From contig NC_016473.1 in assembly GCF_000226095.1 (NCBI RefSeq), positions 2,852,001 to 2,916,000 on the forward strand: DNA of 64,000 bases, given 5' to 3'. A program made the position numbers and the translations under genes. This DNA comes from Thermothelomyces thermophilus ATCC 42464 (taxonomy: Eukaryota; Ascomycota; Sordariomycetes; Sordariales; Chaetomiaceae). The notes under the pieces were generated by a model. It worked only from the letters and a program-made list of their open reading frames with translations, was not told the DNA's origin and did no database searches. Every line of letters begins with the position of its first letter. Position 1 is the first letter of the stretch. Positions 36,501 through 49,100 of the stretch are shown piece by piece.

Positions 36501-37278
36501 TATATATAGACCATAGGTACTCTAACGCTAAGGTAAGAATGTTTCTTCTAGTAGCTTTCCTATATACGCTTGTCTTTTCTACAGTTCGTATATATAAACT
36601 AATATTCTAGGTTCTATACGTTATTACTAAGTTACTAGTCGTCAAGGTACTTAGTATAGCTATTAGGCCTATTATATATTATAGGCTATTCTTCTTTAAT
36701 GGTTTCTATAATATATTAGAGTTTCTTTATCTTGTCCCTTATCTCATTACTCTACTAGGCAAGTCAAGTCAAGCGTCTATCCTATTTGTGTAGTTCTATA
36801 TTAAGTTAGAAAACTTTATTATAGTACTATTCGATTCGTTCCTAGAGGAATAGAATATTAGGTCTAGGTCTTTCGATTCCTTAGGTATCGGTTGTCTACG
36901 ATCTATCCTACCTCTATATAACCATAAAACCCTACTACCTTAAGGCTAGGAGAATCGAAATTGGCGATATATACTCTCCTACCGTATCCTATTCGGCAAG
37001 ACCTATCTCTAGGTCTATAGTGACTAGTTCAGAGTATAGTGCTTATTTATCTTTATTATTATTGTTATGTCTAAGACTGTCTATGTCATTGCCCTTATCT
37101 TTATAGCTTGTGGCCGTTACTTTAATAACGTCCTTAGTAGTTTCGTCAATAGCCGTAATTTCCTTTCTAGGGACTATCTTCTACTCTTTCTTTAGGCTTT
37201 GACATTTTCGCTTATAGTACCCTTTCTTTCTATAGTTATAGTAGGTAATATTAAACTTGTCTTTAGTTGTCTTCTTCT
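33534..37278 (-). pseudogene. gag 3' part to integrase N-terminus of E7
   Basis: Continues the frame that starts at 45745. Zinc knuckle about 37255-37205; protease near 35768-35735; RT YYLDNILIFS at about 34605-34576; RNase H near 34200-34140; the integrase N-terminus is cut at 33534. Compared with the other copies, 30 bp (10 codons) are missing near 34652, just after the RT active-site region, an in-frame deletion unique to E7. Confidence 0.84.
37274..37278. repeat. Target-site duplication of E8 (left)
   Basis: cttct, identical to 44834-44838. Removing E8 and one copy restores the gag sequence found in E3 at this place, which confirms the LTR ends. Confidence 0.85.
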
Positions 37279-37735
37279 TATAACGAACCTAACTTAGACT
37301 TCCTCTAAAAGGGTTCAGACAGAGGTAAATTAAGCAAGACAAGTGTACAGGTCGTCTAAGGGATTTGGTAAAGCCAAAGGGTTTATAATAATACTAGAGT
37401 TATCTCCTATAGTAGTTAGCGATGCTTAGTATAAGTACTATAATTATAGGTTAGGTTACTATCACTAGTAAACTCCTAGAGTCTACTATAACAAGTGATT
37501 ATCTACATATATATATGCTTCTGTCGGTCGGTTATAGTCCTCTTCTAGCCTGCCCTAGGATTGCCTTTAGTAGCTAGCTATCCTCTGCTATCTTTCCCTT
37601 TTAGCAATTGTTCGCCTATAGTAGCCTGCGCTCCCTAGCGATTCTATGTTAACCTCGCTCCGTGCCCTTCTTGATTAGTGGCTCGTTTAGCCTGCTACGC
37701 CCTACTAGGTTACGGTATATGGTTAGCTCGTGATA
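37279..37735 (-). repeat. 3' LTR of E8, type II
   Basis: 457 bp. The U3 end at 37735 faces the aORF start 118 bp away, so this U3 is the nearest upstream DNA of the plus-strand aORF as well as the promoter region of the element. TATA run near 37508-37520. Confidence 0.9.
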
Positions 37736-37740
37736 CGATG

Positions 37741-37770
37741 CCCCCTCTTTAGGGCTTTCGACCCGAAAGC
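37741..37770 (-). other. Polypurine tract and perfect hairpin of E8
   Basis: PPT complement at 37741-37750; hairpin gctttcg-acc-cgaaagc at 37754-37770, a perfect 7-bp stem as in E6. Confidence 0.75.
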
Positions 37771-37852
37771 TTCTTATGACTTGTTTTAAATACTACTAAT
37801 ACCCTTTTTTCCCCTGTAGGTAACGTCCTTTTTCTATTAGCTTCCTTCTACT

Positions 37853-38530
37853 ATGGCTAATCGTGTTCCTAGGAACCGTTATAATCTTAAGCACGAACGA
37901 TACGCTATTACGATTAAGATTAAATAAGAGGGTTATAAAGTCACTATACCTTGTAAGTGTTATTAGAATACAAAGCCACGAAAGTATTATATAATGATAA
38001 AGGGTTTAAACAAGTATTAGAACCATATTCGTATAGATAAGAAGTATAATAGCCCGAACGTCATAAATACTTATAGGTTCCTTATTATTTTCCTTCGTAG
38101 TCCTAGGTTACTAACTATCTTAGTCCTTTTAAATTTATCAGAGCAGGAGAAGGTTTCGAAAGAGATTACTAAGACCGAGGTACTTCTTGTTTAGACACTA
38201 AGCCGTTTAAGTCGATTACGTCATTTATAGCAATCCCTACGCGATTATAGTACTAAAGTTTTTTGTCGTGGTGTAGCTTGTTTAAAGGAGGAGGAAGAAC
38301 TAGATACTCCTCTGCTAATATTAGAGACATAGACCCTCGTAGGTTAGGCTTAGGCGTTAGGTGCTTTTGGCGTGCTTGATTAGGAGTCGATTAGGTTAGA
38401 TCCTAGTCCTAATTCTAGCGGGTTCCCCTTTTTCTCTATTAGGGAATAAGCTTTAGAGCCGGTTCTTATAGCTAGTTAAGATTTTACTAGTAGAACTACT
38501 TTAATTTCTTAGGGTAACTTAGGTTCTTAA
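37853..38530 (+). pseudogene. aORF lineage II of E8 (complete, with stops)
   Basis: ATG at 37853 to TAA at 38530: 225 codons in one frame, interrupted about a dozen times by TAG/TAA that replace CAG/CAA. Domains: basic N-terminus (ANRVPRNRYNLKHERY), residues about 25-70 with PCKCY*, a Tyr/Cys-containing IKGLNKY*NHIRIDKKY stretch (Tyr where E2 has Cys), residues about 95-150 helical (LSEQEKVSKEITKTE, LSRLSRLRHL, VFCRGVACLKEEEEL), and a Ser/Pro-rich end. Convergent with pol and overlapping its chromodomain end. Predicted nuclear DNA-binding or regulatory role is inference; a host-gene capture or a silencing suppressor are equally open. Confidence 0.7.
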
Positions 38531-41500
38531 CTAGTTCCTATAAGTTATCCTCTAGTCTAAAATTAAGCTATTTAACTAAGTACTATAGTTTTCTATTAAT
38601 AATATATAAATCTAGAATTTCTTTAATGTTCTATTCTTTCTCTTTGTCTTTTGCTTCGATGTTTATAGCGATTTTAGCATTCTTCGGCGCTAGTTCAAGA
38701 AGTAAAATATAAAAAACGTCCGTCTATAGTCATATAGATAACGGTAATAATAGTCGATAGTTAGATGTCGAGATTCGTTCTTTGATAATAAAGGGTCTAA
38801 CCTTCTTAAAGTCTAGCTTTATATTTAGTCGTTTGGTTCGTAGGTTTCGTATGATCAAATAGACTTTATCTCCCCTCTCTAGGCAAGGTCCCTTAAGCCT
38901 ATATTTATCGTAGTAGTTCTTTATTCTGGTTCTAACAAACTCAAGTTCCTTTTTAAGCTTCTTATATAATATATACATTTGTTTTACTTTGACTACTGCT
39001 CTTGGCACTATAACCTCTAGTCCTTGCCTAAGGTCTGCTTTATATCTGTAGTTCGCGAAGAACGGTATAACTTTGGTCGTTTCCGTTAGCGTTATATTAT
39101 AGGCGAGTTATACTATTAGTAATAGCATGACCTAGTTGTCTTGCTAGTAGTTAATGTAAGAACGGAGGTACTATTTGATAACTTGGTTTAGTCGCTCCGT
39201 TTGTCTATTAGTCTATAGGTAGTATGCTGTTAATAGCTTGCTATTAACGCCTAATCGTTATATTAACGCTTGCTAGAACTTCGATACGAACTTAGTATCT
39301 CTATCGGTAATCTATTTCTATAGCTAAGTGTATACTAATGTAACTTACCAATAGATTATATTTGCTAACTGTTCCGCTATCTAGGACTCCTTATAGGGAA
39401 AGAAGTATACCTATTTAGTTAGGTAGTCTACTATAGTAAGAATACTATTATAGATTACCCTTGTAGCTATGTCCTTAGATTCCAGCAGTTTCGTAATAAA
39501 GTCTATTGTAACTAAACTCCATAGTTTGTTAGCTGCTAGTAGTAGCTAAAGTAGCCTATATAGCTTATATCGTACTATTTTACTTCGATTATAGATGTCG
39601 CAGTTCTATACGACTTCCTTAACTTATACCATTAACTATAGAAAGTTATAGTATTTCTTAACTTGTACAACAGTCTTCGTAACTCCTTTATATCCTCCGA
39701 GTTTCGACTCGTAGAGTTCTTAAATCATTCGTAGCTATTGATCTTTATCATAGATATATGCTTTACCTCGGTATTAGAGTTTCCTATCTTTTTCTTCTAC
39801 TTCATTAGGTACTACTAGTCCGGGTGTTACTTGATATTATACCTTGTTAATCCTTTCTTCTCGAAAGATTACGTAACATTCTAGGAACGAGTCAAGTAGA
39901 TCATCTTCTATAGGTGTCTACGTTTCGTAATATAGCGTTCCGTTTATTTGTTCCTTAAATAATAGTGGCGTTATTTTCGTTCGTCCTTCTGTATAATCTG
40001 TTTATTGGCTTAAGGCATCCGCTTATATGTTCTCTTTGCCCTTCTTGTAGCGGATCTCAAAATTGAATTCCGTAAGGAATTCTACCTATTGTATTTGTTA
40101 TCTATTAAGCTCCTTTGTCGTTATAAAGTATCGCAAATTCTTATAATCTATATATACCTATACTAGTTCGATTATACCGCTAAGGTATAGTTGCTATTCC
40201 TTAAAAGTTTCGACAATTGTAAGTAGTTCCTTATTATAGATCAGATAATTAAGACGTAGTTTATTAAGCTTCCTTAAAAAGAAGGCTATAGGATATAGCT
40301 TCCCTTGTTTATCTTATTATCTTAATTGTCCTCTGATAGCGTAGTCTAAAGCGTCTATTTCTACCTCAAATAGCTTCTTAGGGTCTAGTAATACTAGTAT
40401 TAGATCTTTAGTAATGGTATTACGAATCTATATAAATGTTTACTTATACTATTCTTCCTATTAGAATTCGGCGTTCTTCTTAGTAAGTTCGTATAAAGGT
40501 CGTATAATCGTTCTAAAGTTCCTAATAAACATCTAATAGAAGTTTGTAAACCTAATAAAACTTTGTACTTCCGTAACTAACGTCGGTTATAACTAATTCT
40601 TAATAGCTTTAACCTTTAAAGGTTCTATCCGAATTTGTCCTAGGGATATCTCGTATCCTAAAAACACCGTCTTCCTAATATAGAATTCGCTCTTTTCCTT
40701 GTTAACTAATAGCTTATACACGTGTAACACGTCTAGTATTACTCTTATATGCTTCCGGTGTTTGTCTATTATCTTAGAGAAGATAAGTATATTATTAAGA
40801 TAATATACTATAAATTTGTCGAGAAAGGGTTAGATAGCTTGATCGATCAGGGCTTAAAACGTTGCTAGCGCGTTTATAAGTCTAAATAGCATGATAAGGT
40901 ACTTGTAGTGGCTATAGGGTGTCCTAAAGGCCGTTTTCTACTCGTTATTTTCTTTAATCCATATATAGTTATAGGCCGATAGTAAGTCAAGACACATAAA
41001 ATATTAGGCTCCTACTAACTAATCTCGGAGCTATAAGATTAGTAGTAATAGGTATTAGTTTTTTACGGTCTGTTCGTTAAGTTGCCGATAGTCGACATAT
41101 AACCGTAGCTTTCTATCTTTCTTAGGTATAAATAGAATTAGGTAGCCTACTAGCGATATCGACAGGCAGATATATCCTCTTCGAAGGTTCTCCTCTAAAT
41201 ATCGCTTAAGTTTTTTATTCTATATCTAACTCGTATAGTAAATCTTAAAGAACTTTAGTTATACTCCTTCCTTAAGCTTGATCTCGTGATCCTATAGGCC
41301 GTGTTCTAGTAATCCTTCTAGATACTTCGGTTTAAATGCTAGGTATCCTTTGTATTCCTTCGGTACTTCCCTAGTCTTATCTCGTCTCTCGGCTTTCTAA
41401 TAGTATACGAACTTAGTTCCGTCTATAGCAATACTAGCGATTTCTCCTATCTTAATCTACTACTCTAGTTACAATGCTCTGTATTCGTTAACGAAGAGAA

Positions 41501-44349
41501 TAGCTATTGGTAGTTTAGCTTGTTCTTCCTATCGTAACGTCGGTATTATTATACCACTTCTTCTAGAGTCTATAGTAGTCTGCCTACTACTATTTGTCTC
41601 TTACGATAGATCTATAGAATATGCCTTTCCCTAAGTATCGTCTGCTTATGATTCTTATACGCTCCCTATCTTACTAGTTAAATATAACTCTATTCGGGGT
41701 CGTAGGTAGCTACTATTCTTCTAGCTAATGTCTAGGTTATAATCTTTATACTATAGTAATCCTAATATTATATCTTTATCGTTACCTATATTTACTATAT
41801 TAAATATAACTACTATAGTTTTCCCTATTATAGTAATATCGATTAGTTTAGTCTCCTTATATACCTATTATGTCAGAAATAGCCCTTTAACTATACTATA
41901 CTTCCGCTTTATTCTCTAGAGTATCTATAGCTAATTTATAAGTATCGGCGAAATCAGGTTTATCTTTACTCTACTATCCACTAATATAAGCATTTTATGC
42001 TATCTCTATTATGCTATTATCTATAGTCGCTTATCTTGCCACCATCGTCTAAAGATTGCGGCGATTTTCTATATTTCTGCTAGGAGGTCTCGATATAGTG
42101 GTCTTTTACGCTAGTTCTTTCTATATTACGCTACCACTTGCCACTATATAGGCGTTAATAGTTTTCGGGCCCCTCGGAGGGCCCTAACCCGTTTCCTAGG
42201 TCAGTGCTAACCTCTTTGGTTGTTCGGCTAATAGCGGCTTCGTCAATCGTGCTCATTTCTATAAGCCATTAAGTGCTAGTAGCTTCTTACTATTAGGTCT
42301 ATTCTGCTTTTCGTCATACGTACTATAGCTTTATCCAAAGTTCCCGGATTCGCGATTTCTTTTTGTCCGTACGGTAGAGGCAGTCGTTACTCTGGTACGA
42401 GTCCTATATGTCTCGTCCTGTTCCGTAGTACCTAGGCTAGGCTCGTTTTAGAACTACCGTAATACCTTCTAGATTGCGGGCTTTAATCTTCTAGAGCAAT
42501 TCGGCTGCTCTATTTCCTACATTATAGACCTATTCTATAGGGCAGAGACTTCTGTCCTTATTTCCTTATTAGGTTAGCTAGTAATTGTTTTCAAATTTGT
42601 TATAAAAGTAGTATTAGCATTTATATACTATATATTAGAACTAGGGTACTTATATATATGCCTTGTATTATAGGTATAGTTATATAGCGTTGCCTAGAAG
42701 GTATTAGAATTCTTTTCCAAATCCTTTCTAGTTTGTCTTTTCTACGGTTTATATATATAAACTAGTACTCTAGGTTCTATACGTCATAGCTAAGTTGCTA
42801 ATCGTTAAAATACTTAGTATAGCTGTCAGGCCTATTATATATTATAGGCTATTCCCCCTTAATAGTTTCTACAATACATCGGAGTTCCTTTATTTTGTCC
42901 CTTATCTTATCGTTTTACTAGACAAGTCGAATCAAGCGTCTATCCCGTTCGCACAGTTCCGTATTAAGCCAGAAAACTTTGTTACGGTACTATTCGATTC
43001 GTTCTTAGAGGAATAGAACATTAGGTCCAGGTCTTTCGATTCCTTAGGTGTCAGTTATCTATAATCTATCCTACCTTTATATAACTATAAAACCTCTACT
43101 GCCTTAAGGCTAGAAGAATCGAAATTAGTAGCATATACTCTCCTACCATATCCTATTCGGCAAGACCTATTTCTAGGTCTATAGTAACTAGTTCGGAATA
43201 CGGTGCTTATTTATCTCTACCGTCGCTATCGTATCCGAGACTATCTATATCGCTATCCCTGTTTTTATAGCTTATAGCCGCTACTTCGATAACATCCTTA
43301 GTAGTTTTGTTAATAGCCGTAATTTCCTTTCTAGGGACTAGTTTCTAGTCTTTCTTTGGGCTTTAACATTCTTGCTTATAGTGTCCTTTCTTTCTATAGT
43401 TATAGTAGGTAACATTAGACTTGTCTTTGGTTATCTTCTTTTAGCCCTGCTTCTATACTATGTCTATATCTATAGCTCTAGGATACATCCTATACGAGGT
43501 ACTAATGTATGCTCGTTTTTTCTTATCGTTAGCCTTGACTATAGTTCTGTTTATCTAACCTCGTTTCTACTACTCTTATATATAGAGTCGATTATCAATC
43601 CTAATAGCCTATATAATATATTTATCTAGGGTTTTAGGCTAGTTATACTTATATAGCTTGTCTTTAACCTTTTCCTTTAAGCTATTATAGAATAGTTATA
43701 TTAATGCCTTATTATTAAGCTAAGACTTAAGCATATCCTATCTAAACTATATAGTATAAGAGGCTACTAACTTAGTCTATCGGAGATTAGCAAGTCTTTC
43801 TTACGTATAAATCTTCTCGTCTTTATTACTAAAAACCTTCTAAAGCTCTTCTTTAAACCGGTTATAAGATTAAAAGACTGCCTATATAAATATATCTCGG
43901 TCGTCTTTATCTTCCTTAGTAAGATAGTCATTCTATATAGGCTTAAACTATCTAAGTACCTTACCCTCTAGTCTTATAGCTATATAGAGGACTTTAGCTT
44001 TATCGTCTAGAAACTTGTTGTTATTAAGCCAGAAGTAGGATTAGAGGTTTATTAGGAATTCTATAAGATCTTCCTTAGTTCCTCTATATTTGCTAAGTAG
44101 TTTAATCTTAATATGGCTCACTTTAGTACCCTCGAGTGCCTTGATTTTGGTATAGGCCTCATTAACCAGCTTCCATAAATGCTTTTCGCCGTTCTCGAGT
44201 TCCTTAATCTAAACTTAAGTAACCTTATCTCTCTAGTCTAACTCCTAGATCCGCTACTAGAGTTAACCAAGCTAGGCGAGCAGCTATTTGGCCGTGATAT
44301 TAGTAGCTATATCGATGCTAAGGTCGAAATTACCTCTATTCTGAGCTAT
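38480..44349 (-). pseudogene. gag-pol of E8
   Basis: Start codon ATA (ATG mutated), followed by GCT CAG, where all other copies read GTT TAG: direct evidence that the early TAG in the family is a mutated CAG. Zinc knuckle about 43410-43365; protease near 41995-41960; RT motif near 40810-40785; RNase H near 40390-40350; integrase core about 39480-39200; integrase C-terminus 39008-38730 is open for 92 codons, as in E2; chromodomain about 38640-38530. Gag is about 70 bp shorter than in other copies around 42730. Confidence 0.88.
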
Positions 44350-44376
44350 AATGGAACAAAGGGAGTGATAGCAACG

Positions 44377-44833
44377 TGTAACGAACCTAACTTAGACTTT
44401 CTCTAAAAGGGTTTAGACAGAGGTAAATTAAGTAGGATAAGTATATAGGTTGTCTAAGGGATTTAGTAAAGCTAAAGAGTTTATAATAACACTAGAGTTA
44501 TCTCCTATAGTAGTTAGTAATACTTAGTATAAATGCTATAATTATAGGTTAGGTTGCTATTACTAGTGAACTCCTAGAGTCTACTATAACGAGTGATTAT
44601 CTATATATATATATATTTCTATTGGTCGCTTATAGTCCCCTTCTAGCCTGCCCTAGGATCGCCTTTGGTAGCTAGCTATCCTTTGCTATCTTTCCCTTTT
44701 GGCAATTGTTTGCCTGTGGTAGCCTGTACTCCCTAGCGATCCCGTGTTAACCTCGCTCTGTGCCCTTCTTGATTGGTAGCTTGTTCAGCCTGCTACGCCC
44801 TACTAGGTCACGGTATATGGTTAGCTCGTGACA
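44377..44833 (-). repeat. 5' LTR of E8, type II
   Basis: 457 bp; the outer end TGTCACGAGC and the inner end GTTACA are well kept. TATA run near 44600-44613. Confidence 0.9.
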
Positions 44834-44838
44834 CTTCT
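44834..44838. repeat. Target-site duplication of E8 (right)
   Basis: cttct, matches 37274-37278. Confidence 0.85.
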
Positions 44839-45745
44839 AGTCTTACTTCCATACTATGTCTATATCTATAGCTCTAGGGTACGTTCTATATAAGGTACTA
44901 ATATATATACGCTTTTTCTTATCATTAGCCTTAACTATAGTTTTATTTATTTAACCTTATTTCTATTACTCTTATATATAGAGTTAATTATTGATTCTAA
45001 TAGCTTATACAATATATTCATCTAGAGTCTTAGGCCGATTATACTTATATAGCTTATCTTTAACCTTTTCCTTTAAGCTATTATAGAATAATTATATTAA
45101 TACCTTATCGTTAAGCTAGGACTTAAGTATATCCTATCTAAACTATATAATATAGGAGGCTACTAACTTAGTCTATTAGAGGTTAGTAAGTCTTTCTTAT
45201 ATATAAATCTTCTTATCTTTATCATTAAAAACCTTCTAAAGCTCTTCTTTAAAACGGTTATAGGATTAAAAGACTACCTATATAAATATATTTTAGTCAT
45301 TTTCGTCTTCCTTAGTAAGATAGTCATTCTATATAGGCTTAAACCATCTAAGTACCTTACCTTCTAGTCTTATAACTACGTAAAGGACTTTAGCTTTATC
45401 GTCCGGAAACTTATTATCATTAAGCCGGAAGTAGGATTAGAGGTTTGTTAGGAATCCTACAAGATCTTCCTTAGTTCCTCCATATTTACTAGGTAGTTCG
45501 ATCTTAATATGGCTTGCTTTAGTACCCTCGAGTGCCTTGATTTTGGCGTAGGCCTTGTTAACTAGTTTCTACAAGTGCTTTTCGCTGTTCTCGAGTTCCT
45601 TAATTTGAGCTTAAGCAGCCTTGTCTCTCTAGTCTAACTCTTAGATTTGCTAATAGAGTTAACTAAGCTAGGTAAGTAGCTATTTAGCTATAACATTAGT
45701 AGCTATATCGATATCGAGGTCAAAGTTACCTTTATTCTAAACTAT
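44834..45745 (-). pseudogene. gag N-terminal part of E7
   Basis: Start codon ATA at 45745. Contains the Leu/Glu-rich capsid-like region of gag, with LIQLSQQIQELDWRDKA-type coiled-coil residues near the start, broken by TAG/TAA. It is cut by E8 (the cttct duplication at 44834-44838), and the frame resumes at 37278. Confidence 0.82.
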
Positions 45746-45772
45746 AATAGAATAAAAGGAGTGATAGCAACA

Positions 45773-46195
45773 TGTGACAAACCTAACTTAGACTTCTTCT
45801 AAAGGGGTTTAGACGAAGGTAGATTAAGTGGGACAAGTAGGCAGGTCGTCTAAGGGATTTGGTGAAGCTAAAGGGTTTATAATAATACTAGAGTTATCTT
45901 TTATAGTAATTAGCAATACTTGGTATAAGTACTGTAATTATAGGATAGGTTGCTATTACTAGTAAACTTTTAGAGTCTACCTAACGAGTGACTATCTATA
46001 TATATATATAATCCTAGTGATTATTCCTAATCACGGTGATCGTAAGTGATCGCATGGTAGTAATTACCCTAATTACTAGTAAGCGTAATAATTACTATGC
46101 TTCCTATGTTATAATTAATCCTTTTGTTCCTTTGACTTGATTAGCCCATTTGTGCTAGTGGCTTAGGCGGCATCTATATGTATATTTCCGTGACA
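45773..46195 (-). repeat. 5' LTR of E7, type III (subtype a)
   Basis: 423 bp, equal in length and U3 version to the 5' LTR of E6, including the repeated gtgatta-like motifs (46016-46100). Outer end TGTCACGGAAATATAC. Confidence 0.85.
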
Positions 46196-49100
46196 AGTAG
46201 AGATAAACCTAATTTCGCCGATACTTATAAATTAGCTATAAATACCCTAGAGAATAAAGTAGAAGCATAGTATAGTTAAAGGGCTATTTCCGACGTAATA
46301 GGTATATAAAGAGACCGAACTAATTAATATTATTATAGTAAGGAAGACTATAGTAGTTATATTTAACATCATAGATATACGTAATAATAAAGATATAATA
46401 TTAGGGTTACTATAGTATGAAGATTACAACCTAGACATTAGCTAGAAGAATAGTAGCTACCTATAACTCTAAACGGAGTCGTATTTGACTAGCAAGATAG
46501 GGAGCGTATAAGGATCGTAAGCAGACGATGCTTAGAGGAAGGCATGTCCTATAGATCCACCGTAAGAGAGAGACAGTGGTAGACAGACCACTACAGACTT
46601 TAGAAGAGGCGGTATAACGATATCGATATTATAATAGGAGGAACAAGCTAAACCGCTAATAGCTATTCTCTCTATTAACAAATGTAGAGCACTATAATTA
46701 GAGTAATAGGTTAAGACAAAAGAAATCGCTAGTATTGCTATAGATAGAACCAAGTTTGTATACTATTAGAAAACCGAGAGACGAGACAAGACTAGGGAAG
46801 TACCAAAAAAATATAGAGGACACCTAGTATTTGAACCGAAGTATCTTAAAGGATTACTAGAATACGGCCTATAGGATTATAAGATCAAGCTTAAGGAAGA
46901 AGCACGACTAAAGTTCTTTAAGATTTACTATACGAGCTAGATATAGAACGAAGAACTTAAGCGATATTTAGAGGAGAACCTTCGAAGAGGATATATCTAC
47001 CTATCGATATTGCTAATAGGCTACCTAATTCTATTTGTACTTAAGAAAGACGGAAAGCTATGGTCATATATCGACTATTAGCAACTTAACAAATAGACCA
47101 TAAAAAACCAATACCTATTACCGCTAATCTTACGGCTCCGAAATTAGTTAGTAAGAGCCTAATATTTTATATATCTTGACTTGCTATCGGCCTATAACTA
47201 TATATAGATCAAAGAAGGCGACGAGTAAAAAATAGCCTTTAGGACACCCTATAGCTACTATAAGTACCTCGTTATGCCATTCGGACTTACGAACGTGCCG
47301 GCAATATTCTAAGCCCTGATTAATCAAGCTATCCGACCCTTTCTTAATAAATTTACGGTATGTTATCTCGATAATATACTTATCTTTTCTAAGACGATGA
47401 ATAAATACTAGAAGTATATTAAAGTAGTGCTAGATATACTATATATATATAAACTATTAGTTAACAAAGAAAAGAGCGAATTCTATATAAGGAAGACGGT
47501 ATTTTTAGAATACAAAATATCCTTAGAACAAATCTAGATAGAACCTTTAAAGGTTAAAGCTATTAAGAATTGGCTACAACTAACGTTAGTTATAGAAATA
47601 CAAAGCTTTATCGGATTTACAAACTTCTACTAAATGTTCATTAGGAACTTTAGAGCAATCATACAACCTTTATATAAACTTACCAAGAAGAATACTAAAT
47701 TCTAATAGGAAGAACAGTATAAGTAAGCATTTATATAGATTTATAATGCCATTACTAAAGATCTAGGACTAGTACTACTAGACCCTAAGAAGCTATTTAA
47801 GGTAGAAACGGACGCTTTAGACTATACCATTAGAGGACAATTAGGATAACGAGATAAACAAGGAAAGCTATATCCTATAGCCTTCTTTTCAAAGAAGCTC
47901 GATAGACCACGTCTTAATTATCTAATCTATAACAAGGAACTACTTGCGATTGTCAAAGCTTTTAAGGAATAGTAACTATACCTTAAGAGTATAATTAAAT
48001 TAATACAAGTATATACGGATTATAAGAATTTATAATACTTTATAACGACAAAGGAGCTTAATAGACGATAAATACAATAGGTAGAATTCCTCGCGGAATT
48101 TAACTTTGAGATCTGCTATAAGAAGGGCAATAAAAACGTACAAGCAGATATCTTAAGCCGACGAACGGATTATATAGAAGGACGAACGGAAACAATACCA
48201 CCGTTATTTAAGGAACGAACAGACGGAACGCTGTATTATAAAACGTAGATACCTGTAGAAGATAATCTACTTGACTCGTTCCCAGAATATTACGTAATCT
48301 TTTGAGAAGAAAGGATTAACAAGACATAGTATTAAGTAGCACCTAGACTAGTAGTATCTAACGGAGTGGAAGAAAGAGATAGGAAACTCTAGTACTAAGG
48401 CAAAGTATATATCTACGACGGGGACTAATAGCTATAAATAATTCGAGAACTCTATAAGTCGAAACTCGGAGGATATAAAGGAGTTATAAAGACTGTCGTA
48501 TAAGTTAGGAAATACTATAATTTTCTATAGTTAATAGTATAAGTTAAGGAAGTCGTATGGAACTACAATATTTGCAATCGAAACGAAACGGCACGATATA
48601 AGCTATATAGGCTACTTTAGCTATTGCTAATAGCTAATAAACTATAGAGTTTAATTACGATAGACTTTATTATAAAGCCATTAGAATCTAAGGATATAGC
48701 TATAGGAGTAATCTATAATAGTATTCTTACTATAGTAGATTACCTAATTAAATAGGTATACTTCTTTCCTTATAAGGAGTCCTAGATAGCTAAATAGCTA
48801 GCAGACATAATTTATCGCCAAGTTACATTAGTATATACTTGGCCGTAAGAATAGATCACCGATAGGGATACTAAGTTCGTATCAAAGTTCTAGCAAGCGT
48901 TAATATAATGATTAGGCGTTAATAGTAAGCTATTAACGGCATATTATCTATAGACTAATAGATAAATAGAGCGACTAAACCAAGTTATTAAGTAATACCT
49001 CTACTCTTATATTAACTACTAGTAAGACAACTAGGTCATACTATTGCTAATAGTATAACTCGCTTATAATACAACACCAATAGAAACGACCAAAGTTATA

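Larger units (their letters stand above)
37279..44833 (-). mobile_element. E8: complete Ty3/gypsy element, lineage II
   Basis: The only copy with both LTRs, both target-site duplications and all internal parts: 7555 bp. Order on the minus strand: 5' LTR 44833-44377, gag-pol from 44349, aORF II on the opposite strand (37853-38530), hairpin, PPT, 3' LTR 37735-37279. It sits inside the gag of E7. The two LTRs are each 457 bp and differ at about 48 sites by my count, all but one of them transitions, so the divergence comes from RIP rather than age. Confidence 0.92.
33534..46195 (-). mobile_element. E7: Ty3/gypsy element interrupted by E8
   Basis: Minus strand: type III 5' LTR (45773-46195), gag N-terminal part (44834-45745), then E8 inserted in gag just before the zinc knuckle, then the rest of gag, protease, RT, RNase H and the integrase N-terminus down to 33534, where the E6 3' LTR cuts it. 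The 3' part is absent from the window. The LTR outer edge is followed by E9 protease, so E7 is inserted in E9, with agtag as the likely target site. Confidence 0.86.
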
